Shown: positions 7,275 through 22,124, counted from the stretch's first letter. The stretch is 64,000 nt of DNA from Halomonas aestuarii (GCF_001886615.1 NZ_CP018139.1:930001-994000), one strand, 5' to 3'. The notes: a model not told the origin generated them from the letters alone. A program made the numbers and translations.

Positions 7275-8714
7275 ATGCGCGTGCCACGCCTCCCCCGCCT
7301 GGCCGTCTCGCGACTCGGCATCAAGCTGTTCGCGATCATCCTGGTGGTCAACGTGGCCATCTCCGGGCTGGTGTTCCTGGCGGTCTCACGCAGCCTCGAC
7401 CAGGGCTTCATCGAGTACCTCGACCAGACCCAGACCCGCCGCGCCGAGACCCTGGCCGAGGGGCTCGCCGAGGAGTGGGCGGGCCGCGGCGACTGGCAGT
7501 GGCTGCGCCAGTCGCCGCGCGCCTGGCATCGCCTGGTGCGACGCCAGCTATGGCCCGGCGACACGCCGCCGCCGGAGGGCATCGAGCGGCGCCTCGGCAA
7601 CCCCAGGGACTTCGTGCTGCATGACGCCGGCGGCCTGCCGGTGATCGGGCTGCCGCCGGACGGCGACCAGGAGGCGGCCGAGCTGCGCTGGCTGCCCATC
7701 GTGAGCGAAGGCGAGCAGGTCGGCATCCTCGGCTACCGTCCTCCCCAGCAGCTGATGGCGCGGATGGACCGCATCTTCCTCTCCCGCCAGCAGCGCAACC
7801 TGGGCATCATCGTGGCCGCGCTGGGGCTGGCCTCGCTGCTGCTGGCCGGCGGCCTCTCCTGGTGGCTGGGAAGGCGGACCCGCGGCATGGCCCAGGCCAC
7901 CCGGCGTCTCACCGAGGGAGACTACAGCACCCGCCTGGCGGAGCACGGCCGGGACGAGCTCGCCAGCCTGGCCCATGACTTCAACGTGCTGGCCGCCACC
8001 CTGGAGGCCAGCCGCGAGGCGCGCAATCGCTGGGTGTCCGACATCGCCCACGAGCTGCGCACGCCGCTGGCGGTGCTGCGCGGGGAGATCGAGGCGATGC
8101 TGGACGGCATCCGCGCCCTCGACCGGGACAACCTGCATTCGCTGGCCCAGGAGGTCGGCCAGCTGGAACGCCTGGTAGCCGACCTGCGACTGCTCTCCCA
8201 GAGCGATGCCGGCGCCCTGGAGGTCCAGCTGGCCCCGCTGGACCTGGCCGAGAGCCTCGCCTCGCGACTCGACGAGGCCACCGGCTGGCTGGACGACAGC
8301 GGCATCCGCCTGGAGCGCGAGATCGACGGGCCGGCCTGGATCCGCGGCGACGCGCAGCGATTGCGCCAGCTGTGGAACAACCTGATCGACAACACCTGCG
8401 CCTATACCCAGCCTCCCGGGCGACTCCGCGTACGCCTGGCCTGCCATGACGACCGGGTGCAGGTGACCTGGGAGGACAGCGCTCCAGGCGTGCCCGACGC
8501 CGAGCTGCCGCGACTGACCGAGCGACTCTACCGGGTCGAAGGGTCCCGCAACCGCGCCAGTGGCGGCAGCGGCCTGGGGCTGTCCATCGCCACGGCCCTG
8601 GCCCGCGCCCACGGCGCCCGAATGGAGGCCTCGCCCTCCGCGCTCGGCGGGCTATGCTGGACCCTGACCTTCACCGCCATCCAGGATCACACGCTCACGG
8701 AGGACGCGACATGA
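7275..8714 (+). CDS. baeS: BaeS-like envelope-stress sensor histidine kinase
   Basis: Inner-membrane sensor kinase of 479 residues. Membrane segments lie near residues 15-37 and 176-198, enclosing a periplasmic sensor region of about 135 residues. A HAMP linker (about 200-248) leads to the dimerisation/phosphoacceptor motif SDIAHELRTPLAV with His259, then N-box LWNNLIDNTC and G-box GGSGLGLSI. ATG 7275 is preceded by CTGGAG and begins MRVPRLPRL; an earlier in-frame start at 7209 would add 22 unlikely residues and put the operator array in the gene. The stop overlaps baeR (ATGA), so sensor and regulator are coupled. By homology it responds to envelope stress or toxic compounds and phosphorylates BaeR. 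Confidence 0.88.
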   Translation: MRVPRLPRLAVSRLGIKLFAIILVVNVAISGLVFLAVSRSLDQGFIEYLDQTQTRRAETLAEGLAEEWAGRGDWQWLRQSPRAWHRLVRRQLWPGDTPPPEGIERRLGNPRDFVLHDAGGLPVIGLPPDGDQEAAELRWLPIVSEGEQVGILGYRPPQQLMARMDRIFLSRQQRNLGIIVAALGLASLLLAGGLSWWLGRRTRGMAQATRRLTEGDYSTRLAEHGRDELASLAHDFNVLAATLEASREARNRWVSDIAHELRTPLAVLRGEIEAMLDGIRALDRDNLHSLAQEVGQLERLVADLRLLSQSDAGALEVQLAPLDLAESLASRLDEATGWLDDSGIRLEREIDGPAWIRGDAQRLRQLWNNLIDNTCAYTQPPGRLRVRLACHDDRVQVTWEDSAPGVPDAELPRLTERLYRVEGSRNRASGGSGLGLSIATALARAHGARMEASPSALGGLCWTLTFTAIQDHTLTEDAT

Positions 8715-9421
8715 GCCACCAGGACCTCGATCAGGCACAGGTCCTGATCGTCGAGGATGAACCCAAGATCGCCCGCCTGGTCGCCGACTACCTGCAGGGC
8801 AGCGGCTTCACCAGCCATCACCTGGCGCACGGCGATGCCGTGCTGCCCTGGCTCGAGGCCCGCTCCACGCGCCCCGAGCTGATCCTGCTCGACCTGATGC
8901 TCCCGGGCACCGACGGTCTGACGCTCTGCCGGGAGGTCCGCCAGCGCTGGCCGGGCATCGCCATCATCATGCTGACCGCCCGGGTCGAGGAGGTCGACCG
9001 CCTGCTCGGCCTGGAGCTCGGCGCCGACGACTACATCTGCAAGCCCTTCAGCCCGCGCGAGGTGGTGGCAAGGATCAAGGCCGTGCTGCGGCGCAGCCGG
9101 GCGGCCAGCGACCCCGCCACCGCCGGCGGCAGCGACCTGGTCCTCGACGAGGAGGGCTGGCGGGCCCTGGCCGATGGCCAGGACCTGGGGCTGACCGCGG
9201 TGGAGTTCCAGCTGCTCAAGGTGATGATGCATTCGCCGGGTCGCATCTTCACCCGCGAGCAGCTGATGGATCACATGTACCGCGACCACCGCATCGTCTC
9301 CGAGCGCACCGTGGACAGCCACGTCAAGAAGCTGCGCCGCAAGATTGCCGAGACCTGGCCGGAACGCGAGGTGATCCGCTCGGTCTACGGGGTAGGCTAC
9401 AAGTATCAGCCGGAGGAGTGA
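8711..9421 (+). CDS. baeR: BaeR-like OmpR-family response regulator
   Basis: A 236-residue transcription regulator. Receiver domain: acidic pocket VEDEP, phosphoacceptor Asp61 in LLDLMLPGTDGLTLCRE, and Lys111 in YICKPFSPREVVARIK, a run very close to E. coli BaeR. The C-terminal winged helix includes LTAVEFQLLKVM, SERTVDSHVKKLRRK and VYGVGYKY. It overlaps baeS by 4 bases. In E. coli BaeR activates spy and drug-efflux genes; here a Spy-like gene lies just downstream, and both promoters share an 11-bp-spaced TGCAC array that is unlike the E. coli BaeR box I remember. This is the best candidate protein to bind that array. Confidence 0.9.
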   Translation: MSHQDLDQAQVLIVEDEPKIARLVADYLQGSGFTSHHLAHGDAVLPWLEARSTRPELILLDLMLPGTDGLTLCREVRQRWPGIAIIMLTARVEEVDRLLGLELGADDYICKPFSPREVVARIKAVLRRSRAASDPATAGGSDLVLDEEGWRALADGQDLGLTAVEFQLLKVMMHSPGRIFTREQLMDHMYRDHRIVSERTVDSHVKKLRRKIAETWPEREVIRSVYGVGYKYQPEE

Positions 9422-9432
9422 GTCTCCGCGGA

Positions 9433-9470
9433 TGCACGGCCTTTGCACCGTCGCTGAATGCCGCTTGCAC
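9433..9470 (+). promoter_or_regulatory. Array of 11-bp-spaced TGCAC half-sites upstream of the spy-like gene
   Basis: TGCAC occurs at 9433, 9444 and 9466, with TGAAT in register at 9455. Spacing and order match the baeS promoter array (TGCAC, TGCAC, TGAcc, TGCAC). The following bases, CCGAGCG(A)CGA, also match those after the baeS array (CCGAGCG(G)CGA), suggesting equal placement of the array relative to a -10 element. Confidence 0.7.
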
Positions 9471-9531
9471 CCCGAGCGACGAGACTGGCAACGTCCGCCC
9501 CGGCCCGCCTGGGTCCCCAAGGAGTCCTGCC

Positions 9532-10203
9532 ATGAGACGCTCACTCACCCGCACCCTGCTCGCCCCTGCCCTGCTGGCCGTGGCCATCGCCCCTCTCGCG
9601 CTCTCGGCCAGCGCCTCGTCCGGTAACGACGGCCACCACTGCTGGCACGACGGACTCCGGCCTTGTCAGGAGCACCGACAGGCCCTCCTCGACCGGGCCA
9701 GCATCGACGACGAGACCCGCCAGGCACTGGAAGCGGCCCGCACCGAACATCGCGAGGCCGTCCGAGAACTGCGCGCGCAGCACCGCCAGCGCATGGACGA
9801 GATCCTCGGCGAGCAGCAGCGGGAGGCCCTGGACACCGCCCGTCGGGAGATGCGCGAGGAACGTCGCGCCGAGCGCCGCGAAGCCATGCAGCAGCGCATG
9901 AACGCCCTGGTCGATTCCTGGCAGCTCCCGGACGCCAAACGCGAGGCACTTCGCGAGGCGCGTGAGGCGATCTATGCCGACATGCAGGCCCTGCGCGAGG
10001 GCGACGTCGACTCCCGTGAGGCGCGCCGCGAGGCGATGCGCGAGCTGCGCGAGGAGCATCAGGCGACGCTCACCCGCCTGCTCAGCGACGAGCAGATCGC
10101 GGACATGCGCGCCCTCCTCTCCTCCCGAGATGGCCGGCACCATGGCAGCAAGGGGCATCGGCACAGCCACCGCGCCGACAGGGACGAGCGCTGCGCCGAC
10201 TGA
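9532..10203 (+). CDS. Spy/CpxP-like periplasmic chaperone
   Basis: A 223-residue secreted, highly charged helical protein. The signal peptide ends near SASAS at about residue 29. The mature protein is rich in Arg/Glu/Ala heptads (REMREERRAERREAMQQRM, REARREAMRELREEHQ) and has L-x-DEQ-type motifs (LLSDEQIADMRALL) reminiscent of the LTxxQ motifs of Spy/CpxP, which shield unfolded periplasmic proteins or metal-stress targets. Histidines cluster at both ends (HHCWH; HHGSKGHRHSH), which may bind metal. AAGGAG precedes the ATG. It lies directly after baeSR with its own promoter carrying the same repeat array, so BaeR control is likely, as for E. coli spy. Confidence 0.75.
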   Translation: MRRSLTRTLLAPALLAVAIAPLALSASASSGNDGHHCWHDGLRPCQEHRQALLDRASIDDETRQALEAARTEHREAVRELRAQHRQRMDEILGEQQREALDTARREMREERRAERREAMQQRMNALVDSWQLPDAKREALREAREAIYADMQALREGDVDSREARREAMRELREEHQATLTRLLSDEQIADMRALLSSRDGRHHGSKGHRHSHRADRDERCAD

Positions 10204-10221
10204 TCACGCCGGCTCATCCCC

Positions 10222-10257
10222 ACAACGGCGACGCCCATGGCGTCGCCGTTGTCGTTT
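10222..10257 (+). terminator. Intrinsic terminator after the spy-like gene
   Basis: A perfect 14-bp stem (10222-10235 with 10239-10252) with a CAT loop is followed by CGTTT. The T tract is short, but the stem is strong and it lies 19 bases after the stop. Confidence 0.7.
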
Positions 10258-10268
10258 CCGGCCGCCCT

Positions 10269-10290
10269 CGGGAGGGCCATGGCCCTCCCG
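10269..10290. repeat. Perfect 22-bp palindrome between the spy and porin terminators
   Basis: CGGGAGGGCCA followed by its exact reverse complement occupies 10269-10290 with no loop bases. It lies between two convergent terminators and has no T tract of its own; it may strengthen termination or be a protein site. Confidence 0.5.
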
Positions 10291-10314
10291 CAGGCGCGGC
10301 ATGGGACGGACGAG

Positions 10315-10344
10315 AAAAAGCCCGCGGCCATCACGGCCGCGGGC
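10315..10344 (-). terminator. Intrinsic terminator for the porin gene
   Basis: Read on the minus strand, stem GCCCGCGGCC (10335-10344 with 10320-10329) and a 5-base loop are followed by TTTTT (A run at 10315-10319). It lies about 50 bases beyond the porin stop codon. Confidence 0.85.
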
Positions 10345-10395
10345 AAGGATCGGAACAGCAGACGAGGCAGGCCCGTCAGGCGCCGGGCCTGGCCA

Positions 10396-12004
<1,609 letters not shown>

Positions 12005-12012
12005 AGTCGATC

Positions 12013-12037
12013 ACAAAAAGTTTTTGTAATATTACAA
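12013..12037. promoter_or_regulatory. A/T-rich nested palindromes in the porin-aldo/keto reductase intergenic region
   Basis: Two perfect inverted repeats overlap: ACAAAAA-G-TTTTTGT (12013-12027) and TTGTAATATTACAA (12024-12037). They stand in a strikingly A/T-rich patch of an otherwise 68 % G+C window, upstream of the porin. They may be the promoter core, or a second regulator's site. Confidence 0.45.
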
Positions 12038-12147
12038 CTTATGTCTAAGAGTCGGACGAGAAAAAACGAATAATTGCGTAATAAACCTACAAATCATCCT
12101 CGGTCCTGACATACCCTGCCTCGTTTGACCGCCCATGAGGACACGCG

Positions 12148-13002
12148 ATGAGTCCCGACACGCCCCCGCTCATGCTGGGCATGATGCGCCTGCACGAGAC
12201 ACCCGACCTTCACGCTCCCGAGCGCCTGGCCGACTGGATCGAGGCTCGCCTTGATCAGGGACTCGACTGGTTCGACCACGCCGACATCTACGGTGGCCAG
12301 GGCGAGAACGAGCACCTTTTCGGCGAGGCGCTGCGCTGCCGCCCCGGCCTGGCCAGGCGGGTCCGGGTGATCACCAAGGCCGGCATCCGGATGGACCGGG
12401 GGGACACCAAGCACTACGACAGCTCGCCGGACTGGCTGGCCGGTGCCATCGACCGCGCCCTGTCGCGGCTGGGCGTCGAGCGTCTCGACGTCTTCCTGAT
12501 CCACCGCCCCGACCCGCTGATGGAGGCCGATGCCACCGCCCGGGTGCTGGATGATGCCGTGCGCGACGGTAAGGTGGCGGCCCTGGGGGTCTCCAACTTC
12601 CTGCCCGACCAGTGGCGTCGCCTCCAGTCGGCGCTATCCCGGCCGCTGAGGCACCACCAGTTGCAACTCTCTCTGAACCATTCGAATCCGCTGTTCGATG
12701 GCCACTTCGATGCGCTGCGCCAGGACAGCCTAGCCCCCATGGCCTGGTCACCACTGGGGGGTGGCGAGCTGTTCGAGGGGCAGGCCGGCCGGGCCCTGGA
12801 GACCGTCGCCGCCCGCCATGGGGTCAGCCCGGCCGGGGTGGCCCTGTCCTGGCTGCGCCACCTGCCGGGCGCGCCGGTGCCGGTGATCGGCACCCTGAAG
12901 CCCGCCCGCATCCAGACCCTGAGGGACGAGGCCGGGCTGAACCTCTCCCGACGCGAGTGGTACGCGCTGCTGGAGGCCACCCGGGGCCATGAGGTGGCAT
13001 GA
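12148..13002 (+). CDS. Aldo/keto reductase, YdhF-like
   Basis: A 284-residue NADPH-dependent oxidoreductase of the AKR superfamily with unknown substrate. The catalytic tetrad is visible: Asp and Tyr in WFDHADIYGG (near residues 43-50), Lys in VITKAGIRM and His in FLIHRPDP. GVSNFLPDQ, LQLSLNHSNPL and the C-terminal VPVIGTLKPARIQ cofactor loop fit the E. coli YdhF type (FMN-free, NADPH). It lies between the divergent porin and the sugar ABC operon, about 200 bases before thuE, and may be unrelated to sugar uptake. A ribosome site is weak (GAGGACAC about 8 bases upstream). Confidence 0.87.
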   Translation: MSPDTPPLMLGMMRLHETPDLHAPERLADWIEARLDQGLDWFDHADIYGGQGENEHLFGEALRCRPGLARRVRVITKAGIRMDRGDTKHYDSSPDWLAGAIDRALSRLGVERLDVFLIHRPDPLMEADATARVLDDAVRDGKVAALGVSNFLPDQWRRLQSALSRPLRHHQLQLSLNHSNPLFDGHFDALRQDSLAPMAWSPLGGGELFEGQAGRALETVAARHGVSPAGVALSWLRHLPGAPVPVIGTLKPARIQTLRDEAGLNLSRREWYALLEATRGHEVA

Positions 13003-13093
13003 CGGCCCAAGCCTGCATCGCCGGGGCGTGACCGCCTGCGACCAACGTCTAGGTTGATGTCGGACGGGGGCGACGACTACCTTGGCGGCACGA

Positions 13094-13109
13094 ACTTAAT
13101 CGTTTAAGT
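13094..13109. promoter_or_regulatory. LacI-family operator upstream of the alpha-glucoside ABC operon
   Basis: ACTTAATCGTTTAAGT is an inverted repeat (ACTTAA, 4-base spacer TCGT, TTAAGT) with the central CG of LacI-type operators. It lies 94 bases before the binding-protein gene and shares 13 bases with the site at the porin promoter. Confidence 0.75.
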
Positions 13110-13202
13110 CCAGGGGTCGAACGACTCTCCGGTGCCCTGGGTGCCGGCGGGACCGACCCTCGGTTCGTCCCATCGACAACAACAAGCGACGAGGAAGCCA
13201 GC

Positions 13203-14471
<1,269 letters not shown>

Positions 14472-14483
14472 CCGGAGGTCGTC

Positions 14484-15454
<971 letters not shown>

Positions 15455-15458
<4 letters not shown>

Positions 15459-16297
15459 ACCGATATCAGCAGATCAAGCTTGGCAAGCAGGTCGGCAAGT
15501 GGGCCCTGATCGCGGTGATCATGGTCTATGCCATCTTCCCCTTCTACTACGCCGTGATCACCTCCCTGAAGCCCTCGAGCGAGCTCTTCCAGGTCGACTA
15601 CTGGCTCTCCTCTGTGGACTTCGGAAACTACGTGCAGATCTTCGCCCAGGACAGCTTCGTGCAGGCCATCGGCAACTCGATCCTGGTCGCCATCAGCGTG
15701 GTGTTCATCGCCCTGCTGCTGGGCGTGACCGCCTCCTATGCGCTGGGGCGGGTGCGCTTTCGCGGCCGTACCACGGTGATGCTGGTGGTGCTCGGCGTGT
15801 CGATGTTCCCGCAGGTCGCGGTGCTCTCGGGCCTGTTCGAGGTCATCCGCACCCTGAACCTCTACAACAGCCCGGGCGGGCTGATCCTGAGCTACACCAT
15901 CTTCACCCTGCCCTTCACCGTCTGGGTGCTGACCACCTTCATGCGTCAGCTGCCGATGGAGCTCGAGGAAGCCGCCATCATGGACGGCGCCACCCCCTGG
16001 GTGACCCTCACCCGGGTGTTCCTGCCGCTGATGTGGCCGGCCATGGCGACCACCGGCCTGCTGGCCTTCATCGCCGCCTGGAACGAGTTCCTGTTCGCCC
16101 TGACCTTCACCCTCACCGACAGTCAGCGCACCGTGCCGGTGGCCATCGCGCTGATCTCCGGCGGCAGCCAGCACGAGCTGCCCTGGGGGCCGATCATGGC
16201 GGCCTCGGTCACGGTCACGGTGCCGCTGGTCATTCTGGTGATGATCTTCCAGCGCCGCATCGTCTCCGGCCTCACCGCCGGCGCGGTCAAGGGATAA
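15455..16297 (+). CDS. Sugar ABC transporter permease, ThuG/AglG-like (MalG type)
   Basis: Second inner-membrane permease, 280 residues, six membrane segments. The EAA loop is EEAAIMDGATPWVTLTRVFLP, which contacts the ATPase; a typical MalG-family opening IFPFYYAVITSLKPSSELF follows the first membrane helix. Its start overlaps the stop of the first permease (ATGA), and the alpha-glucosidase follows after about 25 bases, supporting a single transcript. Confidence 0.9.
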
Positions 16298-16323
16298 GCC
16301 TCATGTCATCGATGGAAGCCAAG

Positions 16324-17940
<1,617 letters not shown>

Positions 17941-17954
17941 CCCCCTACAAGAAA

Positions 17955-17973
17955 GCCGGCCCGAGAGGCCGGC
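17955..17973 (+). other. Intercistronic hairpin between alpha-glucosidase and ATPase genes
   Basis: Stem GCCGGCC (17955-17961) pairs with GGCCGGC (17967-17973) around a 5-base loop. There is no T tract, so it is more likely a transcript-stability or partial attenuation element than a terminator. Confidence 0.45.
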
Positions 17974-17986
17974 GAGGAGTCGCAAG

Positions 17987-19093
<1,107 letters not shown>

Positions 19094-19224
19094 CGGGCGT
19101 CGCCTCCTGTCGGGCGGCCCGCGGGTCGTCCGGCAGGGGCGATCCGGACGACCGGGCATCGACGCTGTCCCGTCGCGCGGTCAGTGGGTATCCTAGTCGC
19201 TGCACTGCCTAGCAAGGAAAGCTC

Positions 19225-20273
19225 TTGACTCCGCCACGTCGCATCACGCTCAAGGACCTGGCTCGCGAGCTCGGCGTCTCCACCGCCAGCGTCTCCAACG
19301 CCTTCAACCGGCCCGACCAGCTCTCGCCGAAGCTTCGCGAGCGCATCCTCAGCGAGGCGAGGCGACTCGGCTATTCGGGCCCCGATGCCATGGCCCGCAG
19401 CCTGCGCACCGGCCGCTCGCGGATCATCGCGGTGATCCTCGCCGAGAGCCTCACCTACAGCCTCAACGATGCCGTCTCCAGCGAGCTGCTCTCCGGCATC
19501 GCCGAGGTGCTCGACACCCGGGGCCATACGCTGCTTCTGCTCTCGGGTCGACAGAGCAGCGCCAGCGTGCCCGGCGCCTCGAGCATCGCCGACGGCTTCA
19601 TCATCTATGGCCTGATGCCGAGCATCAGGCTGCTCTCCGACCTCCCCCCGAGCGCCCCGTGGTGGCCGTGGACTTCAGCCTCGAGGGCCATGCCAAGGTG
19701 CACGTCGACAACGAGCCGGCGAGCTTCGCCATCGCCCGCCATGCCCTCAAGACGCCGCCGCGACGCCCCGCGGTGATCAACCTGCGGCTGACCGAGCAGC
19801 CCTGCAACGGCCGCATCACGGACGACCAGCCGCTGCTCTCGGCCGACCGCACCATCACCCGCGCGAGACTCGCCGGCTTCCAGCGCGCCTTCGTAGAGGC
19901 CGGCATCGACCCGGACGAGGTGCCGATGTGGAACATCGAGGAAAACACCTTCGACGTCTGCACGCCGGTCATAGAGGAGATCCTCGACCTGCCGGACGAC
20001 CAGCGCCCCGACCTGCTGCTGTGCATGTCCGATCGCATCGCCCTCACGGCGGTGACCCTGGCCGAGGAGCGCGGGTTGCGCATTCCCGAGGACCTACGCC
20101 TGACGGGCTTCGACGGCATCGCCGAGGGGCAGTATCGCGCGCCCCGCCTGACCACCGTCCGCCAGGACAGCACCGAGAAGGGGCGCATCGCCGCGCGCAT
20201 GATCCTCGGCATGGAACCCGCCGAATCCCGGTTGATGACCACCGAGCTGCTGATCGGCGACAGCTGTCCCTGA
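19225..20273 (+). pseudogene. LacI-family transcriptional regulator (AglR-like) interrupted by a frameshift in a C tract
   Basis: Frame 1 from TTG 19225 (AAGGAAA upstream) gives the DNA-binding domain ITLKDLARELGVSTASVSNAFNRPDQ and half of the sugar-binding domain up to IRLLSDLP, then turns into nonsense. The remainder, from VVAVDFSLEGHAKVHVDNE to TTELLIGDSCP, continues in another frame. Adding one C to the run of six at 19644-19649 restores a 349-residue protein (…SDLPPERPVVAVDF…). As written the inducer-binding half is lost. The full-length protein would repress the porin and transporter operons through the ACTTAA-TCGT-TTAAGT sites. Causes: sequencing error in a homopolymer, a real null mutation, or slippage-based phase switching. 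Confidence 0.85.
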
Positions 20274-20409
20274 CGCCCGGCCGGGGGCATGGACCTTGCC
20301 GCCCTCCTCCAATCACGGCGCGCCCCATCCCGCGCCGCTATAGTGAAGGTCAGGACAGTGCCCGTGACAAGCGCCCTTCGGCGCCCGCACCGCGCACGAG
20401 GACCCTGCC

Positions 20410-21351
20410 ATGGCCACGAACGTCGCGGTGATCCAGAAGCCTCCGGTCCTGCTGCAGCGTGACGCGACGCTGCAGCAGATGCTGGCCTCCATCGACGAGG
20501 CAGTCGGCGCCGGGGCGACCCTGCTGGTGTTTCCGGAGGCCCACCTCCCCGGCTATCCGACCTGGATCTGGCGACTCTCGCCGGGCGGCGACATGGCGCT
20601 CACCAGCGAGCTGCACGCCCGGCTGCGCGAGAATGCCGTCGATCTGGACGGTGACACCCTCCAGCCCCTGCAGGACGCAGCCGCGCGGCACGGGGTGACC
20701 CTGGTGACGGGCCTCACCGAGATCGACCGCCGCTACAGCGGCACCACCCTCTACAACAGCGTGGTGGTGATCGGCCCGGATGGCCGCCTGCTGAACCGCC
20801 ACCGCAAGCTGATGCCGACGAATCCCGAGCGCATGGTCTGGGGCATGGGCGATGCCAGCGGGCTCAAGGTGGTCGAGACCCCCGCCGGGCGACTCGGCTG
20901 CCTGATCTGCTGGGAAAGCTACATGCCGCTGGCGCGCTATGCCCTCTATGCCCAGGACCTGGAGATCTTCATCAACCCGACCTGGGACTCGAGCGATGCC
21001 TGTCTCGCCAGCCTGCGCCACATCGCCCGGGAGGGGGGATGCTGGGTGATCGGCACGGCCACGGCCCTCCAGGGCAGCGACATTCCGGCGTCCTTCCCGG
21101 AGCGCGACCGGCTCTTCACTCCCGAGGAGTGGATCAACGTGGGCCATGCGGTGGTCATCGCGCCGTCGGGCGAGGTGGTGGCGGGCCCGCTGGACCGCGA
21201 GAAGGGCATCCTCTATGCCGAGATCAAGGTCGAGACCGCCCATCGGGCCCGCCGCTCGCTGGATGTCTGCGGCCACTATGCCCGGCCCGACCTCTTCTCG
21301 CTGACGGTGAACCGCTCGCCCCTGCCCCCCGTGGTGTTCTCGGACGACTGA
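20410..21351 (+). CDS. Nitrilase-family carbon-nitrogen hydrolase
   Basis: A 313-residue cytoplasmic enzyme of the nitrilase branch, expected to convert a nitrile to its acid and ammonia. The catalytic triad is E43 (LVFPEAHLPGYP), K133 (RHRKLMPT) and C167 (CLICWESYMPLAR); the C-W-E-S-Y-M-P form marks true nitrilases (aliphatic or arylacetonitrile type) rather than amidases. AGGAC lies before the ATG; TATAGT at 20339-20344 could be a -10 element. It stands alone, convergent with the Hen1-like gene. The natural substrate cannot be read from the sequence. Confidence 0.9.
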   Translation: MATNVAVIQKPPVLLQRDATLQQMLASIDEAVGAGATLLVFPEAHLPGYPTWIWRLSPGGDMALTSELHARLRENAVDLDGDTLQPLQDAAARHGVTLVTGLTEIDRRYSGTTLYNSVVVIGPDGRLLNRHRKLMPTNPERMVWGMGDASGLKVVETPAGRLGCLICWESYMPLARYALYAQDLEIFINPTWDSSDACLASLRHIAREGGCWVIGTATALQGSDIPASFPERDRLFTPEEWINVGHAVVIAPSGEVVAGPLDREKGILYAEIKVETAHRARRSLDVCGHYARPDLFSLTVNRSPLPPVVFSDD

Positions 21352-21396
21352 CGCCTCAATGGCGCCTCGGCGCTTCGGGAGACTGGAACGGCCGGA

Positions 21397-22026
21397 TCAG
21401 CTCGACCCCGGCGCGGGGTGGCGGGTGAACAGCGCCACCTGGGTCGGCTGGCCGAGGTGGTCATCCATCTCGCCGATCCCCGAGAAGCGCACCCGGTAGC
21501 CGTTGCGCCGGCCGACCCCCTGCCCCCAGTCGCGGAAGCGCGCCCGGTCCCACTCGAACTTGTGGTCGGGATCCCGGAACTCGCCGCGCGCCAGGCCGTA
21601 GAGGGGGTTGTACTCGGCGTTGGGGGTGGTCATCACCAGCAGCTGCGGCCGCAGCCCGGCGAAGACCGCGCGTTCCACCCGGGAGAGCGCCTCGGGGGGC
21701 ACATGCTCGATGGTCTCCACCATGGCCGCGGCATCGAAGCCCGCCAGCGCCGGGTGCGCATCGGCGTAGGAGCCACAGATCAGCTCGAGGCGCCCCGCCC
21801 GCGCGGCGGGCAGGTGCTCCAGTCTCAGCTTGGCCTGGGCGAGCAGCTCGCCGGAAAGCTCCAGGCCCACCACCCGTTCGAACTGCCCATCCCGCAGCAG
21901 GTACTGCAGCAGTCCCCCGGAGCCACAGCCGAGGTCGAGGACCCGCCGCGCCCCGCTGCGCCGGATCAGCGAGGCCGCACGCTGCAGTCGCGCCTGGTGG
22001 AGGTCGGGGGCTTCGAGGTCGGTCAT
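21397..22026 (-). CDS. Hen1-type 3'-terminal RNA ribose 2'-O-methyltransferase domain protein
   Basis: A 209-residue SAM-dependent methyltransferase. SAM-binding DLGCGSGG is at residues 31-38. The diagnostic Hen1 metal site is present: E104, E107 and H108 in ETIEHV and H155 in DPDHKFEW, together with VMTTPNAEYN (132-140). Bacterial Hen1 methylates the 2'-OH of a 3'-terminal RNA nucleotide, normally as the second half of a longer protein paired with the repair enzyme Pnkp. Here only the methyltransferase domain exists and no Pnkp gene is in the window. ATG 22026 is chosen because upstream in-frame residues look non-coding and overlap a terminator; no clear ribosome site is seen. A generic small-molecule or protein methyltransferase is less likely given the E-x-x-E-H...H set. 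Confidence 0.8.
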   Translation of the reverse strand: MTDLEAPDLHQARLQRAASLIRRSGARRVLDLGCGSGGLLQYLLRDGQFERVVGLELSGELLAQAKLRLEHLPAARAGRLELICGSYADAHPALAGFDAAAMVETIEHVPPEALSRVERAVFAGLRPQLLVMTTPNAEYNPLYGLARGEFRDPDHKFEWDRARFRDWGQGVGRRNGYRVRFSGIGEMDDHLGQPTQVALFTRHPAPGSS

Positions 22027-22097
22027 CGACGAGGCATCTGCGCAGGGAGTGGGCGACCGATGATGACGCAAAGCGGACGGGGCTTGTAGCACCGACC

Positions 22098-22124
22098 AAA
22101 AAAAGGCGCGACTCGCGTCGCGCC
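22098..22124 (-). terminator. Intrinsic terminator downstream of exaC
   Basis: On the minus strand, stem GGCGCGAC/GTCGCGCC (22117-22124 with 22105-22112, 4-base loop) is followed by seven T residues (A run at 22098-22104). A second 8-bp hairpin CCGGCTCG/CGAGCCGG lies between it and the exaC stop (22163-22185). Confidence 0.85.

Noticed and set aside
9422..9531. An E. coli-type BaeR box upstream of the spy-like gene
   Set aside because: I could not find that motif; only the TGCAC array is present.
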